From CALLCD01 sp039196965 (GTDB lineage: Bacteria; Pseudomonadota; Alphaproteobacteria; Caulobacterales; Hyphomonadaceae): a stretch of DNA of 64,000 nt. The notes under the pieces are model-generated. The model made no database searches and had not been told where the DNA came from. It worked only from the letters and a program-made list of their open reading frames with translations. The stretch's first letter is position 1; each line of letters begins with the position of its first letter. Position numbers and translations under genes: made by a program. Positions 9,504 to 18,327 of this stretch are shown piece after piece. The stretch covers positions 62,001-126,000 of the forward strand of contig JBCCUK010000006.1 of assembly GCA_039196965.1 (NCBI GenBank), in the 5' to 3' direction.

Positions 9504-10025
9504 AAGGCAGCCACGCTGTCACGTGTGGTCGATTTCTAGCCTGATAGAGCATTTCAACTCTTTCAAACTTCGCTGGCGGGTCTGTCTTTCCTTGCAAAGA
9601 ACATAATGACCAAGCCAAGCCCCGCTACGACATCAAATCCGACGCAAACCGGCGGGTACCAAGCCGCTACGCCGGATGCATGACCGAACACGAAATCATA
9701 CAAACCATGGGCCAGGATCAGGAGCGCAAGCCCAAAAGGCCACCCGCTGCACCGATTGCATAATCCTTAATAGTATCCTCCCCGATCAACTGATCTATTA
9801 TCATCCTACCCTAAACACCGTACGGACAACTCAAACCTGCAAGCGTGCAGCCCTACCCAAGCGCTGCGATCGAATTAGTCATCTTTGAACTGCCTTAAAG
9901 AGTATTCACCGGAAGCTCGTCGCCGTTAGTCATTTGTTTTTATGAAATAAAAATTCATTTCTGCATTGCGTGAAGTCTGATTCCTAACCTTGTTAACGAG
10001 CCTCCGCACCTGCTAAAAAGCGCTC
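9504..10025. other. 522-base region without an intact gene
   Basis: After odhB there is no intact reading frame until prmA. The minus strand holds a remnant of a small membrane-protein gene (see the pseudogene entry, 9563-9804). The remaining 220 bases before prmA are more AT-rich (for example around 9930-9960) and probably contain the prmA promoter, but no convincing -35/-10 pair was found. A weak hairpin (CCACGC about 9511 with GTGTGG about 9523) follows the odhB stop and lacks a T-run. Confidence 0.5.
9563..9804 (-). pseudogene. Decayed or frameshifted small membrane-protein gene
   Basis: On the minus strand an ATG at 9804 opens 28 codons (MIIDQLIGEDTIKDY..., ending in AIGAAGGLLG) that stop at 9718. 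The overlapping next frame, open from 9766 to a TGA at 9563-9565, encodes a clear two-helix membrane segment: LALLILAHGLYDF, a loop with AAWYPPVCVGFD, then VVAGLGLVIMFFARK. This second frame has no good start codon and begins right after a stop. Joining the frames around 9735-9760 with a single-base shift would give a protein of roughly 80 residues. The hydrophobic pattern indicates former coding sequence. The parent family is not certain; it is vaguely like DUF6010-type small membrane proteins. Confidence 0.4.
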
Positions 10026-10892
10026 ATGTTCAAAGTCACATCGCTCGGTCCACAAGATGCCATACAGGCCGCATGGGACGCCCTTGCCTGGGCGGATCCG
10101 ACCCCCGCTGAAGCCGTAGATGCCAAGGAAGAAGGCCGTACATCCTGGCGGCTTGATGCTTATGCCGAGACTGAAGAGGCGGCACGGGCATGTGTCGAGA
10201 TGATAGAAACCACAGCACCGGGCCTCACCGCACGCTATGAAACGCTGGAAGACCGTGACTGGGTCACTCTCTCGCTGGAAGGTCTTCCACCTGTGGAAGC
10301 CGGCCCTTTTCTCGTCGCCGGAAGCCACGCGCTGACCGCAGGGTCCCCTGGCAAGATCAGTGTGCTGATTGAGGCCGGTCCCGCTTTCGGCTCTGGCCAT
10401 CACGGTACGACCCTGGGCTGCCTCCTCGCGCTGGATAAAGTGAGGAGAAACAGAAAGATCGGAAAAGTTCTCGACCTCGGCACCGGGTCTGGAGTGCTCG
10501 CCATAGCTGCCCTGAAAACTGGAGCCATTCGAGCCATCGGATCTGATCTCGATGCGGACAGTATCATAGTGGCGCGGGAGAACGCCGCCAAAAATCATGT
10601 TGCGGGGAGTTTCAAGGCGCTCAACGCCATCGGCGCGCGGTCCAGGCTTATACGTGAACAAGCGCCCTATCAGACGGTCTTCGCGAACATTCTCGCAAAG
10701 CCGCTCATCAGCCTTGCGCCGGACATTTCAAGGCTCACGGCACCTGGCGGCACAATCATCCTGTCGGGCCTGCTTGAGCATCAGGAACCGCTTGTCCGCA
10801 GCGCTTTCCTTGGGCGCAAAATAACAATGGACCAGCGCATCCGCAGGGATGGCTGGTCCACACTCGTTTTCAGAAAGCCGATGAGGCCTTAG
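10026..10892 (+). CDS. prmA: Ribosomal protein L11 methyltransferase
   Basis: PrmA methylates ribosomal protein L11 with S-adenosylmethionine. The 288-residue protein shows an N-terminal substrate-recognition region (about 1-110) and a class I methyltransferase domain. Visible motifs are the conserved AFGSGHHGTT, motif I VLDLGTGSGVLAIAA near residue 155, the acidic SDLDADS, and FANILAKPL, which corresponds to the family's NILA catalytic loop. Its stop codon overlaps the stop of a convergent 57-residue small gene on the other strand. It appears to be transcribed alone. Confidence 0.93.
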   Translation: MFKVTSLGPQDAIQAAWDALAWADPTPAEAVDAKEEGRTSWRLDAYAETEEAARACVEMIETTAPGLTARYETLEDRDWVTLSLEGLPPVEAGPFLVAGSHALTAGSPGKISVLIEAGPAFGSGHHGTTLGCLLALDKVRRNRKIGKVLDLGTGSGVLAIAALKTGAIRAIGSDLDADSIIVARENAAKNHVAGSFKALNAIGARSRLIREQAPYQTVFANILAKPLISLAPDISRLTAPGGTIILSGLLEHQEPLVRSAFLGRKITMDQRIRRDGWSTLVFRKPMRP

Positions 10893-11062
10893 CGGTCGAT
10901 ACGACGCGCCCAACGGGCCTCGCGGCGGCGCAGGATATGCGGCCGCGATTTGGCGACCTCAATGCTTGCAACAACATCTGTAATTTCGTTTACGAACGGT
11001 GCCCGCTCCGCAACATTTGGCATTACGATATCGCTTGTGGGTATCTGGGAGGTATTTTTCAT
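10889..11062 (-). CDS. Unannotated 57-residue basic small protein
   Basis: An ATG at 11062 opens 57 codons ending in TAA at 10889-10891, overlapping the prmA stop tail to tail. The N-terminal half is neutral (PNVAERAPFVNEITDVV) and the C-terminus is strongly basic and Trp-containing (RPHILRRREARWARR). AGGACAAAG lies 4-12 bases upstream of the ATG, and a TAAAAT -10-like element lies further upstream, within about 30 bases. No known domain is recognised. The arginine-rich tail suggests nucleic-acid, ribosome or membrane-surface binding, but this is inference. It is called coding from the ribosome-binding site, the protein-like composition and the fit into the gap between two plus-strand genes. 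Confidence 0.5.
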   Translation of the reverse strand: MKNTSQIPTSDIVMPNVAERAPFVNEITDVVASIEVAKSRPHILRRREARWARRIDR

Positions 11063-11218
11063 CTACTTTGTCCTATTAGTGGGCATTTTACCCTTTATGA
11101 GTAGCATATAGGGTTAAAGTTTTGATTGAGAATATGCGTGAAATTGAGGCTTCCATGCGGTGGTGCATAGCCGAAATTCACCCTTCTTTAATGGTTCCGA
11201 TCAGGATAGATTACCCTC

Positions 11219-13030
11219 ATGAGACAGTCATTTGATGTAAAAGGTGGCCCTGTGGAGGGCCGCAAGAACCTTCCTCTCCTGCGCGCACAAATGCAGGAGA
11301 CCGCACTCGATTACCTCTACGTCCCCCACGAAGACGAGTACCAGAATGAATACCTGCCAGACGCGAATGAGCGGCTTGCCTGGGTAACTGGGTTTACCGG
11401 CTCAGCCGGCGCAGCAATAATCGGTATAGAGACGAGTATTGTATTCGTGGACGGACGTTACACACTCCAGGCCGCTGATCAGCTAGACTCTGATCTATTC
11501 CAGACTGCGGGGCTGCCAAACCCCGGACCTTTCGGCTGGCTCGCTGCTCAAAACCTATCCGGAAAAACAGTGGGATATGATGCTACACTGCTAAGTCCAA
11601 ACGATCTGGCAGCTCTTACGAAAGCAAGCTCTGCGGCGGGTGCCGAACTTATCGCACTGACAGAAAATCCGATCGACCTTGCCTGGACCGACCGGCCATC
11701 AGAGCCCATCGCACCGGTTGTCCCCCACCCAATCAAATTTGCGGGACGGAGCGCGGCAGAAAAGCGCGCTGAAATCGCCCGAACTCTCCAAGATCAGAAA
11801 GCCGATGCGGCAATCATAACTGCCCCCGCCTCCATCGCCTGGGTCTTCAATATCCGTGGCGGCGATGTCATGTGTACGCCGCTTCCTCTTGGCCGAGCCA
11901 TTCTGCACAAGGATGGAAAGGCTGATCTTTTCCTCGCTACGGCAAAGGTATCCGATACCCTTAGAGAACACCTCGGCAATGAGGTAACGCTCCGCCCGAT
12001 CGAAGACCTTGAAACAGGGCTGGCTGAACTAAAAGACAAAACGATCAGTCTCGATCCGGCTGTCGCCTCGGCCTGGTTTTTTGATATATTGGAGGATGCC
12101 GGGGCCAAGATTATCCGGCGGCAGGACCCCTGCGCCATTCCGAAAGCCTGCAAAAACGCCGTTGAAATTGAAGGTACAAAACAGGCCCACCTTCGCGACG
12201 GCGTCGCCCTGACAAAATTCCTCCATTGGCTAGACACTGATGCCCAGTCCGGTGAGATCACCGAAATCGACGCGGCGCTAAAACTGGAAGCGTTTCGCGA
12301 TGAAACGGGCGGGCTCAATGATCTCTCCTTTGAGTCGATTTCGGGAGCCGGTCCAAACGGTGCGATATGCCACTATCGCGTATCGACGGCTACAAACCGT
12401 AAACTGGAGCGGGGCACGCTCTTTCTCATCGACAGCGGCGGACAGTATCTCGACGGCACAACCGATGTCACACGGACTGTCTCAATCGGCGACGCAAGCG
12501 AGGAAATGGCTGAACGCTATACCCTTGTATTAAAAGGTCATATCGCCCTCGCTACGGTCCGCTTCCCGAACGGCACAACCGGCACGCACCTCGATACCCT
12601 TGCCCGCCACGCGCTTTGGCAAAACGGCCTCGATTATGAGCACGGCACAGGCCACGGGGTCGGTGTTTATCTTGGCGTCCATGAGGGGCCGCAGCGGATC
12701 GCAAAACCCTGGAATGCCACGCCTCTTCAGCCTGGTATGATCGTGTCGAATGAACCCGGCTACTACAAGTCCGGCGAATACGGCATCCGCATAGAAAACC
12801 TCCAATATGTCGTGGGGCCGTCAGACATCCCGGGCGGCAATGTCCCAATGCTTGGCTTCGAAAATCTCACCTTTGCGCCGCTTGCGCGCGATCTGATCCG
12901 GCCAAGTTTACTTTCAGACGCTGAACAAAACTGGGTAAACGCCTACCATGATGAGGTATGGACGAAGATAGGGCCAAAGGTCGAAGGACAAGTCAAAGAC
13001 TGGCTAGAGGCGGCCTGCGCTCCGATCTAA
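11219..13030 (+). CDS. pepP: Xaa-Pro aminopeptidase (M24B, aminopeptidase P)
   Basis: This 603-residue metallopeptidase removes N-terminal residues that precede proline. Two creatinase-like N-terminal domains (about 1-300) are followed by the pita-bread M24 domain. The dinuclear metal ligands are visible: Asp in FLIDSGGQY, Asp in TTDVTRT, His in EHGTGHGVG, Glu in SNEPGYY and Glu in GIRIENL. A C-terminal M24_C-type extension (about 540-603) matches the long, eukaryote-like aminopeptidase P form common in alphaproteobacteria. There is no signal peptide, so it is cytoplasmic. It converges on ligA with a 12-base gap and no obvious terminator. Confidence 0.93.
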   Translation: MRQSFDVKGGPVEGRKNLPLLRAQMQETALDYLYVPHEDEYQNEYLPDANERLAWVTGFTGSAGAAIIGIETSIVFVDGRYTLQAADQLDSDLFQTAGLPNPGPFGWLAAQNLSGKTVGYDATLLSPNDLAALTKASSAAGAELIALTENPIDLAWTDRPSEPIAPVVPHPIKFAGRSAAEKRAEIARTLQDQKADAAIITAPASIAWVFNIRGGDVMCTPLPLGRAILHKDGKADLFLATAKVSDTLREHLGNEVTLRPIEDLETGLAELKDKTISLDPAVASAWFFDILEDAGAKIIRRQDPCAIPKACKNAVEIEGTKQAHLRDGVALTKFLHWLDTDAQSGEITEIDAALKLEAFRDETGGLNDLSFESISGAGPNGAICHYRVSTATNRKLERGTLFLIDSGGQYLDGTTDVTRTVSIGDASEEMAERYTLVLKGHIALATVRFPNGTTGTHLDTLARHALWQNGLDYEHGTGHGVGVYLGVHEGPQRIAKPWNATPLQPGMIVSNEPGYYKSGEYGIRIENLQYVVGPSDIPGGNVPMLGFENLTFAPLARDLIRPSLLSDAEQNWVNAYHDEVWTKIGPKVEGQVKDWLEAACAPI

Positions 13031-13042
13031 TCCGCCCTCCGA

Positions 13043-15157
13043 CTATTCTGCCTGTTCAATCAGCTCAAACCAATCGTCTTCGCTGATCACGCGGACACCG
13101 AGGGATTCAGCCTTTTTAAGCTTTGAACCGGCACCTGGCCCCGCGATCAGCAAGTCCGTCTTCGACGAAACAGAACCTGAGACTTTGGCTCCCAGCGAGG
13201 TCGCCCGCGCCTTCGCCTCATCTCGCGTCATGCGTTCCAGAGTGCCGGTAAATACAAGCGTCTGGCCCGCTACAGGGCTGTCGCTAGCTCTTGCCTCCAC
13301 GGTTTCAATGTCGATTTCGGACAGCAAGGCACTCAACATGTCGCGATTGTGAACCTCCTTTGCAAAATCGGTTAAAGCCGTCACCGCCGTCATGCCGACG
13401 CCATCGAGCGCGGAGAGCTCGACCTTTGCTGCTTCATCACCCTCGGCAGCCGTTTCAACCACCTTCCAAAACTCATCCCATTGACCAAAGTGCCTTGCGA
13501 AAAGTCCCGAGGTCGTCTCGCCGACATGGCGGATGCCGAGCCCATTCAGAAACCGGTCGAATGGTACATTCCGCCGCGCGTCTATCGCTGCGACAAGCTT
13601 CGAGGCCGATGTCGACCCAAATCCCTCCCATTCGGCGAGGGGTGGCAGATCCTCCTCCGCAATCCGCGCATCAAGGCGAAAGATATCCTGGGGCGCGCGC
13701 ACAATGCCCTTTTCGAAGAACATGGCGATCTGTTTCGCGCCGAGGCCGTCAATATCGAGGGTCTTACGAGACACGAAATGCTTCAAACGCTCAACCGCCT
13801 GGGCCGGACATGTCAGGCCGCCGGTGCAACGCCGCCGCACATCGGCTTCACCATCGTCGCCAACTTCCCGCACCGCAGCCGAGCCGCATTCGGGACATGT
13901 ATCTGGCATTTGCCACGGCGCTGGCCGCCCGACTCTCTGGCTGTCCACAACCCCTATAATCTGAGGAATCACATCGCCCGCGCGCTGAACCGTAACCGTA
14001 TCGCCGGGCCGTACATCACGCCGCTCAATCTCATCTTCATTATGTAAGGTTGCGTTAGAGACCACCACACCGCCGACGGTGACCGGCGTCAGGCGAGCCA
14101 CCGGCGTCAGCGTACCGGTCCGACCCACCTGAATATCGATTGCTTCCAATTTGGTCGTGGCCCTTTCGGCGGGGAATTTATGGGCAATCGCCCAGCGCGG
14201 AGCTCGGCTGACAAAGCCAAGGCGTGATTGCCAATCGAGCCGATCGACTTTGTAAACTACGCCATCAATATCATAGCCAAGGCCCGCCCGCGCGGCCTCA
14301 ATTTCCCTATAGGTGCTAAGCAATCCAGCCACCTTGTCATGTGTACGGAACAGTGGATTGGTGGAAAATCCCCAGTCCGCAAAGGCCGAAACAGCGTCCG
14401 ACTGCGTCTCCGCAAAGGGTTCGGACGCCGCACCCCAGGCATAGGCGAAGAACTGCAAGGGCCGGTTTTTTGTAATGCTGGCATCAAGTTGCCGGAGGCT
14501 CCCGGCGGCGGCATTGCGGGGGTTTGCGAACGTTTTCCTGCCAGCCGCGCTTTCGTTTTCGTTGAGGGCCGCGAAATCAGCATGGCCAAGATAAACTTCG
14601 CCCCGCACTTCGATGGACGTTGGCCAGCCGGACCCCTCCAGTTCGGGCGGGATAGTCTTAATCGTCCGGGCATTGGCCGTCACATCTTCGCCAATCCGGC
14701 CATCCCCCCGTGTCGCTGCCCGCACAAACACGCCATTCTCGTAAAGAAGACTGAGAGACAGACCATCGATCTTCGGTTCGGCCGTAAGGCTAACGGGCTC
14801 ATCGGCATCAAGGCCGAGAAAGCGCCGAATTCTCTCGACGAACTCTATCACGTCCTCATCGGAGAACGCATTTCCAAGCGAGAGCATTGGCTCGCCATGT
14901 TCAGCTTTTGAGAAACCCTCTGCCGCCGGCGCCCCGACCCGATCCGTAGGGCTGTCTTTTCGCTTGAGCGCCGGGAACTTCTCTTCAATTGCAAGGTTGC
15001 GCTGGCGAAGCTCATCATACTCGGCGTCTGTCAGATGCGGTGCATCATCCTGATAGTAGGCGGCATCCGCGAGCGAAATTTCCGTTGCCAGGCGTGCCAG
15101 CTCCCCGCGGGCCTCAGCTTCACTTAACGTATCGACCGGTTTTTCGGCAGCGGACAT
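13043..15157 (-). CDS. ligA: NAD-dependent DNA ligase
   Basis: LigA seals nicks in DNA during replication and repair using NAD. The 704-residue protein shows domain Ia, the adenylation motif AEPKIDGLSL with the active-site lysine near residue 129, an OB fold, and a four-cysteine zinc finger (CPECGS...RRRCTGGLTC). Helix-hairpin-helix repeats and a C-terminal BRCT domain (about 625-704, GQTLVFTGTL) follow. The ATG at 15157 overlaps the recN stop (TGATG), preceded by GGAGGGG; a GTG one codon earlier is possible. It is translationally coupled to recN and so falls under the LexA-controlled recN promoter. It may also be read through from bamD. Confidence 0.96.
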   Translation of the reverse strand: MSAAEKPVDTLSEAEARGELARLATEISLADAAYYQDDAPHLTDAEYDELRQRNLAIEEKFPALKRKDSPTDRVGAPAAEGFSKAEHGEPMLSLGNAFSDEDVIEFVERIRRFLGLDADEPVSLTAEPKIDGLSLSLLYENGVFVRAATRGDGRIGEDVTANARTIKTIPPELEGSGWPTSIEVRGEVYLGHADFAALNENESAAGRKTFANPRNAAAGSLRQLDASITKNRPLQFFAYAWGAASEPFAETQSDAVSAFADWGFSTNPLFRTHDKVAGLLSTYREIEAARAGLGYDIDGVVYKVDRLDWQSRLGFVSRAPRWAIAHKFPAERATTKLEAIDIQVGRTGTLTPVARLTPVTVGGVVVSNATLHNEDEIERRDVRPGDTVTVQRAGDVIPQIIGVVDSQRVGRPAPWQMPDTCPECGSAAVREVGDDGEADVRRRCTGGLTCPAQAVERLKHFVSRKTLDIDGLGAKQIAMFFEKGIVRAPQDIFRLDARIAEEDLPPLAEWEGFGSTSASKLVAAIDARRNVPFDRFLNGLGIRHVGETTSGLFARHFGQWDEFWKVVETAAEGDEAAKVELSALDGVGMTAVTALTDFAKEVHNRDMLSALLSEIDIETVEARASDSPVAGQTLVFTGTLERMTRDEAKARATSLGAKVSGSVSSKTDLLIAGPGAGSKLKKAESLGVRVISEDDWFELIEQAE

Positions 15158-16860
15158 CACCCCTCCAATAATCGTTGCGCCGCCGCACGTGCCTCCTTTG
15201 TGACCTTGGCTCCGGACAGCATGCGCGCGATCTCTTCAGTTCTCTCCCCGGCATCTAGAACACTCGCCTGCATCTGTCCAAGGGACTTGGCTGTCGTTGA
15301 TTTTTCAATCCGCCAATGGGCTTCGGCAGACGCCGCCACTTGCGGACTGTGCGTCACGGCGAAAACCTGATGCCGCTTTGCCAGCACCTGCAACCGCTCA
15401 CCTATGGCTGCGGCAACGGCACCGCCAACGCCCTGATCGGCCTCATCAAAAATCAGGACGGATGAACTTTCCAACGCTTCGGCCGCGGCGCACTTCAAGG
15501 CAAGGGAAATCCGCGCCAATTCGCCACCGGATGCGATCTTGTGCAACGGCCCAAACCCCGCGCCGGGATTTGTCTCAACTTCGATGGTCACTCCATCGAG
15601 ACCACGTCCATCGGCCTCTGCTTCCTCAAGAGGATTGATCCTGACTCGCAGGCTGACCTTTTCCAGCTTCAAAGGTATGAGTTCACGCCGGACGGTCTTT
15701 TCAAGACGTCCCGCCGCCGCTTTCCGTGCTTTCGACAGAGCGTTCGCTGCTGAGCGCCACCGGGCGGCAGCATCTGCTTCTTCCCGGCGCACACGCTCTA
15801 ATTCTTCGCTCCCAGCGTTGGAAAGGTCCAGCGCGCGCCGAAGCCGCTGAATCAGACTTGGTAAATCGTCAGCATCGACGCCATGCTTTCGTCCAGCGGC
15901 GCGCATAGCGAACAGCCGCCCTTCGACCTGCTCCAATTCACCATCATCCCCGTCGACCAAGTCTGCAAGGCGGGTGAGCGCGGACATTGCCTCGTCCAGT
16001 TCAATCGTGGCCCGATCAAAGGCATCAACCGTATCGAGAAGATACTGGCCCAGCCCACCCGCTGCAACTTTCTCTTCAAATCCCGGAAGGTGAGTAAGCT
16101 TTTTCAAAATGCCCGTCGCCCAGCCAGCACGTTCCGCCGTCTCGGTGCTGGCAAACGCATCTGCAACTTCAGCCAGCGCATCGCGAATCCGGCCCGACTG
16201 CGACAGCTGCTGGCGCTGCGCCGCGAGGATCTTCGCTTCGCCCGCTAAGGGCGCAAGGCTATCCAGATCCGCTAAATCGCGGATCAGGTCCTCCCGCTGG
16301 GCAAGGGCGGCCGACACATCCTCTTCAATTGCTTCGCGGGCTCTCTGAGCTGTTTTCAATCGCTGCCACGCACGACCATAAGCCTTCAATAGTTTCTCAT
16401 TGCCCGCAAACCGATCGAGCGCCTCAAGATGCGCAGATGGCTTTCGCAAATGAGCAGATGCATGCTGGCCATGTATCTCAACGAGATGCTCGCCGATCAT
16501 GGAGAGAAGCGCGCTCGCCACCGGCTGATCGTTTATATAGGCACGTGCAGGTCCATCCGATGGAATCATGCGCTTGATCACCAGGGTTTCCGCCGGATCG
16601 CTCTCGACGCCAGCAGCATCGAGCTCCTGCCAGACCCTATGATCCGCCGGTGGTTCAAAGGCTGCCACGACGACAGCACGCGACGCGCCCGATCTCACAA
16701 ACCGCTTTTCCGGCCTCGCTCCAACGATCAATCCGATGGCGTCAAGAATGATGGATTTGCCAGCCCCGGTCTCTCCCGTCAGCCCTGTAAAGCCCTGGCC
16801 CGCCTCAAGGTCGAGACGTTCGATCAAAACAAAATTGGATATGGTAAGCGCACTAATCAT
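15157..16860 (-). CDS. recN: DNA repair protein RecN
   Basis: RecN is an SMC-like ATPase that acts early at double-strand breaks. The 567-residue protein has the Walker A motif GETGAGKS near residue 30, a long central coiled-coil region (about 150-400, Glu/Ala/Arg-rich), the ABC signature region IASGGELARISLALK and Walker B VLIFDEADQG. The family usually has about 550 residues. A perfect GTTC-N7-GTTC LexA box ends 18 bases upstream of the ATG, so DNA-damage induction is expected. bamD precedes it by 59 bases and ligA overlaps its stop. Confidence 0.96.
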   Translation of the reverse strand: MISALTISNFVLIERLDLEAGQGFTGLTGETGAGKSIILDAIGLIVGARPEKRFVRSGASRAVVVAAFEPPADHRVWQELDAAGVESDPAETLVIKRMIPSDGPARAYINDQPVASALLSMIGEHLVEIHGQHASAHLRKPSAHLEALDRFAGNEKLLKAYGRAWQRLKTAQRAREAIEEDVSAALAQREDLIRDLADLDSLAPLAGEAKILAAQRQQLSQSGRIRDALAEVADAFASTETAERAGWATGILKKLTHLPGFEEKVAAGGLGQYLLDTVDAFDRATIELDEAMSALTRLADLVDGDDGELEQVEGRLFAMRAAGRKHGVDADDLPSLIQRLRRALDLSNAGSEELERVRREEADAAARWRSAANALSKARKAAAGRLEKTVRRELIPLKLEKVSLRVRINPLEEAEADGRGLDGVTIEVETNPGAGFGPLHKIASGGELARISLALKCAAAEALESSSVLIFDEADQGVGGAVAAAIGERLQVLAKRHQVFAVTHSPQVAASAEAHWRIEKSTTAKSLGQMQASVLDAGERTEEIARMLSGAKVTKEARAAAQRLLEG

Positions 16861-16878
16861 GCGCCGTTCCTATCACAA

Positions 16879-16893
16879 GAACAAAAAGAGAAC
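16879..16893 (-). promoter_or_regulatory. LexA (SOS) box upstream of recN
   Basis: Read on the minus strand the site is GTTCTCTTTTTGTTC, an exact match to the alphaproteobacterial LexA operator GTTC-N7-GTTC. It lies in the 59-base bamD-recN gap, 18 bases before the recN ATG, where bound repressor would block an internal promoter. This gives recN and ligA damage-inducible expression independent of the upstream envelope genes. No other such box was noticed in the window. Confidence 0.85.
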
Positions 16894-16919
16894 AAGCAAG
16901 TCCAGAAGCGCTATAAATG

Positions 16920-17711
16920 TTAGCCTGGAACGACGTCCTCTGAGTAACCTTGATCCTGCATTAGCCGGAAAGCATCACGATACCAGTTTGTCTCTGGATG
17001 ATTGTGACCGAGCACAGCGGCAGCCGCCAGCGCCTCACCTTTCAGACCAATAGACAAATAAGCCTCAACAAGCCGAAACAGGGCTTCCGGCGAATGGGTC
17101 GTCGTATCATAGCTCGTGACAACTGTGCGGAACCGGTTGATGGCCGGCAAATGCTCGTTCCGGCGGAGATACCAGCGGCCGATCGCCATTTCCTTGCCAG
17201 CGAGTTGGTCATTGACCATGTCCATCTTCACTTGCGCGTCGCGCGCATATTCAGACTCCGGATATCTGCGGATAATTTCATCAAGGGAAGACCGCGCGAG
17301 TTCTGTTGTGCGCTGGTCCCGCTGAACATCCGTAATCTGTTCGAAGTAGCTAGTGGCAACCAGATGATAGGCATATGGAGCATGTTCACTGCCGGGATTT
17401 AGCGCAATGTAGCGCTCGGCTGTGGATATCGCATCATCGTATTGGCGGGATTGATAGGCCGCAAATGCGCTCATTAGTGTCGATCGCCTTGCCCATTCAG
17501 AATAGGGGTGCTGGCGTTCAACTTCATTGAAAAGCTCTATAGCATCCTGATAGTCCCGCCGATCAAGCTCGCGGGCTGCCGAGTTGTAAAGCACTTCGAC
17601 TGGACGTTCGACATATGCCCGCGTCGCCCGGCGCGTATTGTTCTGGCAGGCACTCACAATCAGAATGCTAACCATTGCAGCAAAAAGGCATGTTACAGAC
17701 TTAATATTCAT
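16920..17711 (-). CDS. bamD: Outer membrane protein assembly factor BamD
   Basis: BamD is an essential lipoprotein of the BAM complex, which inserts beta-barrel proteins into the outer membrane. The 263-residue protein has a lipoprotein signal with the modified cysteine at position 22 (IVSAC) and then TPR-type repeats across about 40-245, such as LYNSAARELDRRDY and YSEWARRSTLMSAF. Length and repeat layout match alphaproteobacterial BamD. It lies between lpxC and recN, the usual place in this class, although here a divergent XRE regulator has been inserted between lpxC and bamD, so bamD needs its own promoter in 17712-17890. Confidence 0.93.
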   Translation of the reverse strand: MNIKSVTCLFAAMVSILIVSACQNNTRRATRAYVERPVEVLYNSAARELDRRDYQDAIELFNEVERQHPYSEWARRSTLMSAFAAYQSRQYDDAISTAERYIALNPGSEHAPYAYHLVATSYFEQITDVQRDQRTTELARSSLDEIIRRYPESEYARDAQVKMDMVNDQLAGKEMAIGRWYLRRNEHLPAINRFRTVVTSYDTTTHSPEALFRLVEAYLSIGLKGEALAAAAVLGHNHPETNWYRDAFRLMQDQGYSEDVVPG

Positions 17712-17852
17712 GATCCTGTTCTAGCTCTTTCCTGTTGCCGAACTATTGCGAAGGCTGATCCTGAAAGACAAGGCTTATTACGCAGCTTCACGGGCTGGTA
17801 ACAGTGTGTTGAAAATATCGAAGCTAACGTTATTCGCAAAATTGCGCAGCTC

Positions 17853-17891
17853 GAAACAACTATCATCATATTCGACAAGTGGAGTTGTTTC
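17853..17891 (+). promoter_or_regulatory. Inverted repeat over the ribosome-binding site of the XRE gene
   Basis: GAAACAACT (17853-17861) and AGTTGTTTC (17883-17891) are perfect 9-base complements separated by 21 bases. The right arm covers the GGAG ribosome-binding site and ends two bases before the ATG at 17894. It could be an autorepression operator for the XRE protein, or an RNA hairpin that hides the ribosome-binding site. The region is also the divergent promoter space shared with bamD. Confidence 0.5.
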
Positions 17892-17893
17892 AA

Positions 17894-18313
17894 ATGGCAT
17901 ACGAACACGCAAGAAGCGACAGTATCGATAAGGTGATTGGCACCCAGATCCGCCAGCGGCGGATTATGATGGGACTTACCCAGGACCAGGTGGCGGACAC
18001 GCTCGGCATTTCATACCAGCAGATCCAGAAATATGAGACCGGCTCAAACCGGGTCAGCGCCAGTCGCCTCTATGAAATAGCGACGCTGCTTAACACAGAT
18101 ATTGGCTGGTTCTTTCCGTCCAATGACAGACAGTATCTCGCCGAAGACAGTGACAGCGCCTCACCGAGGCATGTCATCGAATTGGTCAGACGATTTTCGC
18201 GCATTGAGAACCAGAAAGTGCGGGCGGGTATCATGGCTCTGATACGCTCTATCGCGGATCATGATTCGAACAGCGAGATCAGTGCTCGATCTGAAGAGAC
18301 TGAACCTGCTTGA
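17894..18313 (+). CDS. XRE-family helix-turn-helix regulator
   Basis: This 139-residue protein has a Cro/C1-type HTH domain at about 10-70 (IRQRRIMMGLTQDQVADTLG, then ISYQQIQKYETGSNRVSASR). This is the form seen in many small alphaproteobacterial regulators that continue with YEIATLL and an aromatic W/F-F motif. The C-terminal 70 residues form a helical region (VIELVRRFSRIENQKVRAGIMALIRSI is consistent with dimerisation) and have no enzymatic motif. The ATG at 17894 is chosen because GGAG sits about 9 bases upstream; a GTG at 17879 lies before that site. The gene is divergent from bamD and convergent with lpxC. Targets are unknown, and a perfect inverted repeat at its own start suggests autoregulation. 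Confidence 0.88.
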   Translation: MAYEHARSDSIDKVIGTQIRQRRIMMGLTQDQVADTLGISYQQIQKYETGSNRVSASRLYEIATLLNTDIGWFFPSNDRQYLAEDSDSASPRHVIELVRRFSRIENQKVRAGIMALIRSIADHDSNSEISARSEETEPA

Positions 18314-18327
18314 AAATATAACAATCT

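Noticed and set aside
9676..9888. A 70-codon plus-strand frame in the odhB-prmA gap
   Set aside because: The composition is not protein-like, there is no ribosome-binding site, and it opposes the better-supported membrane-protein remnant.
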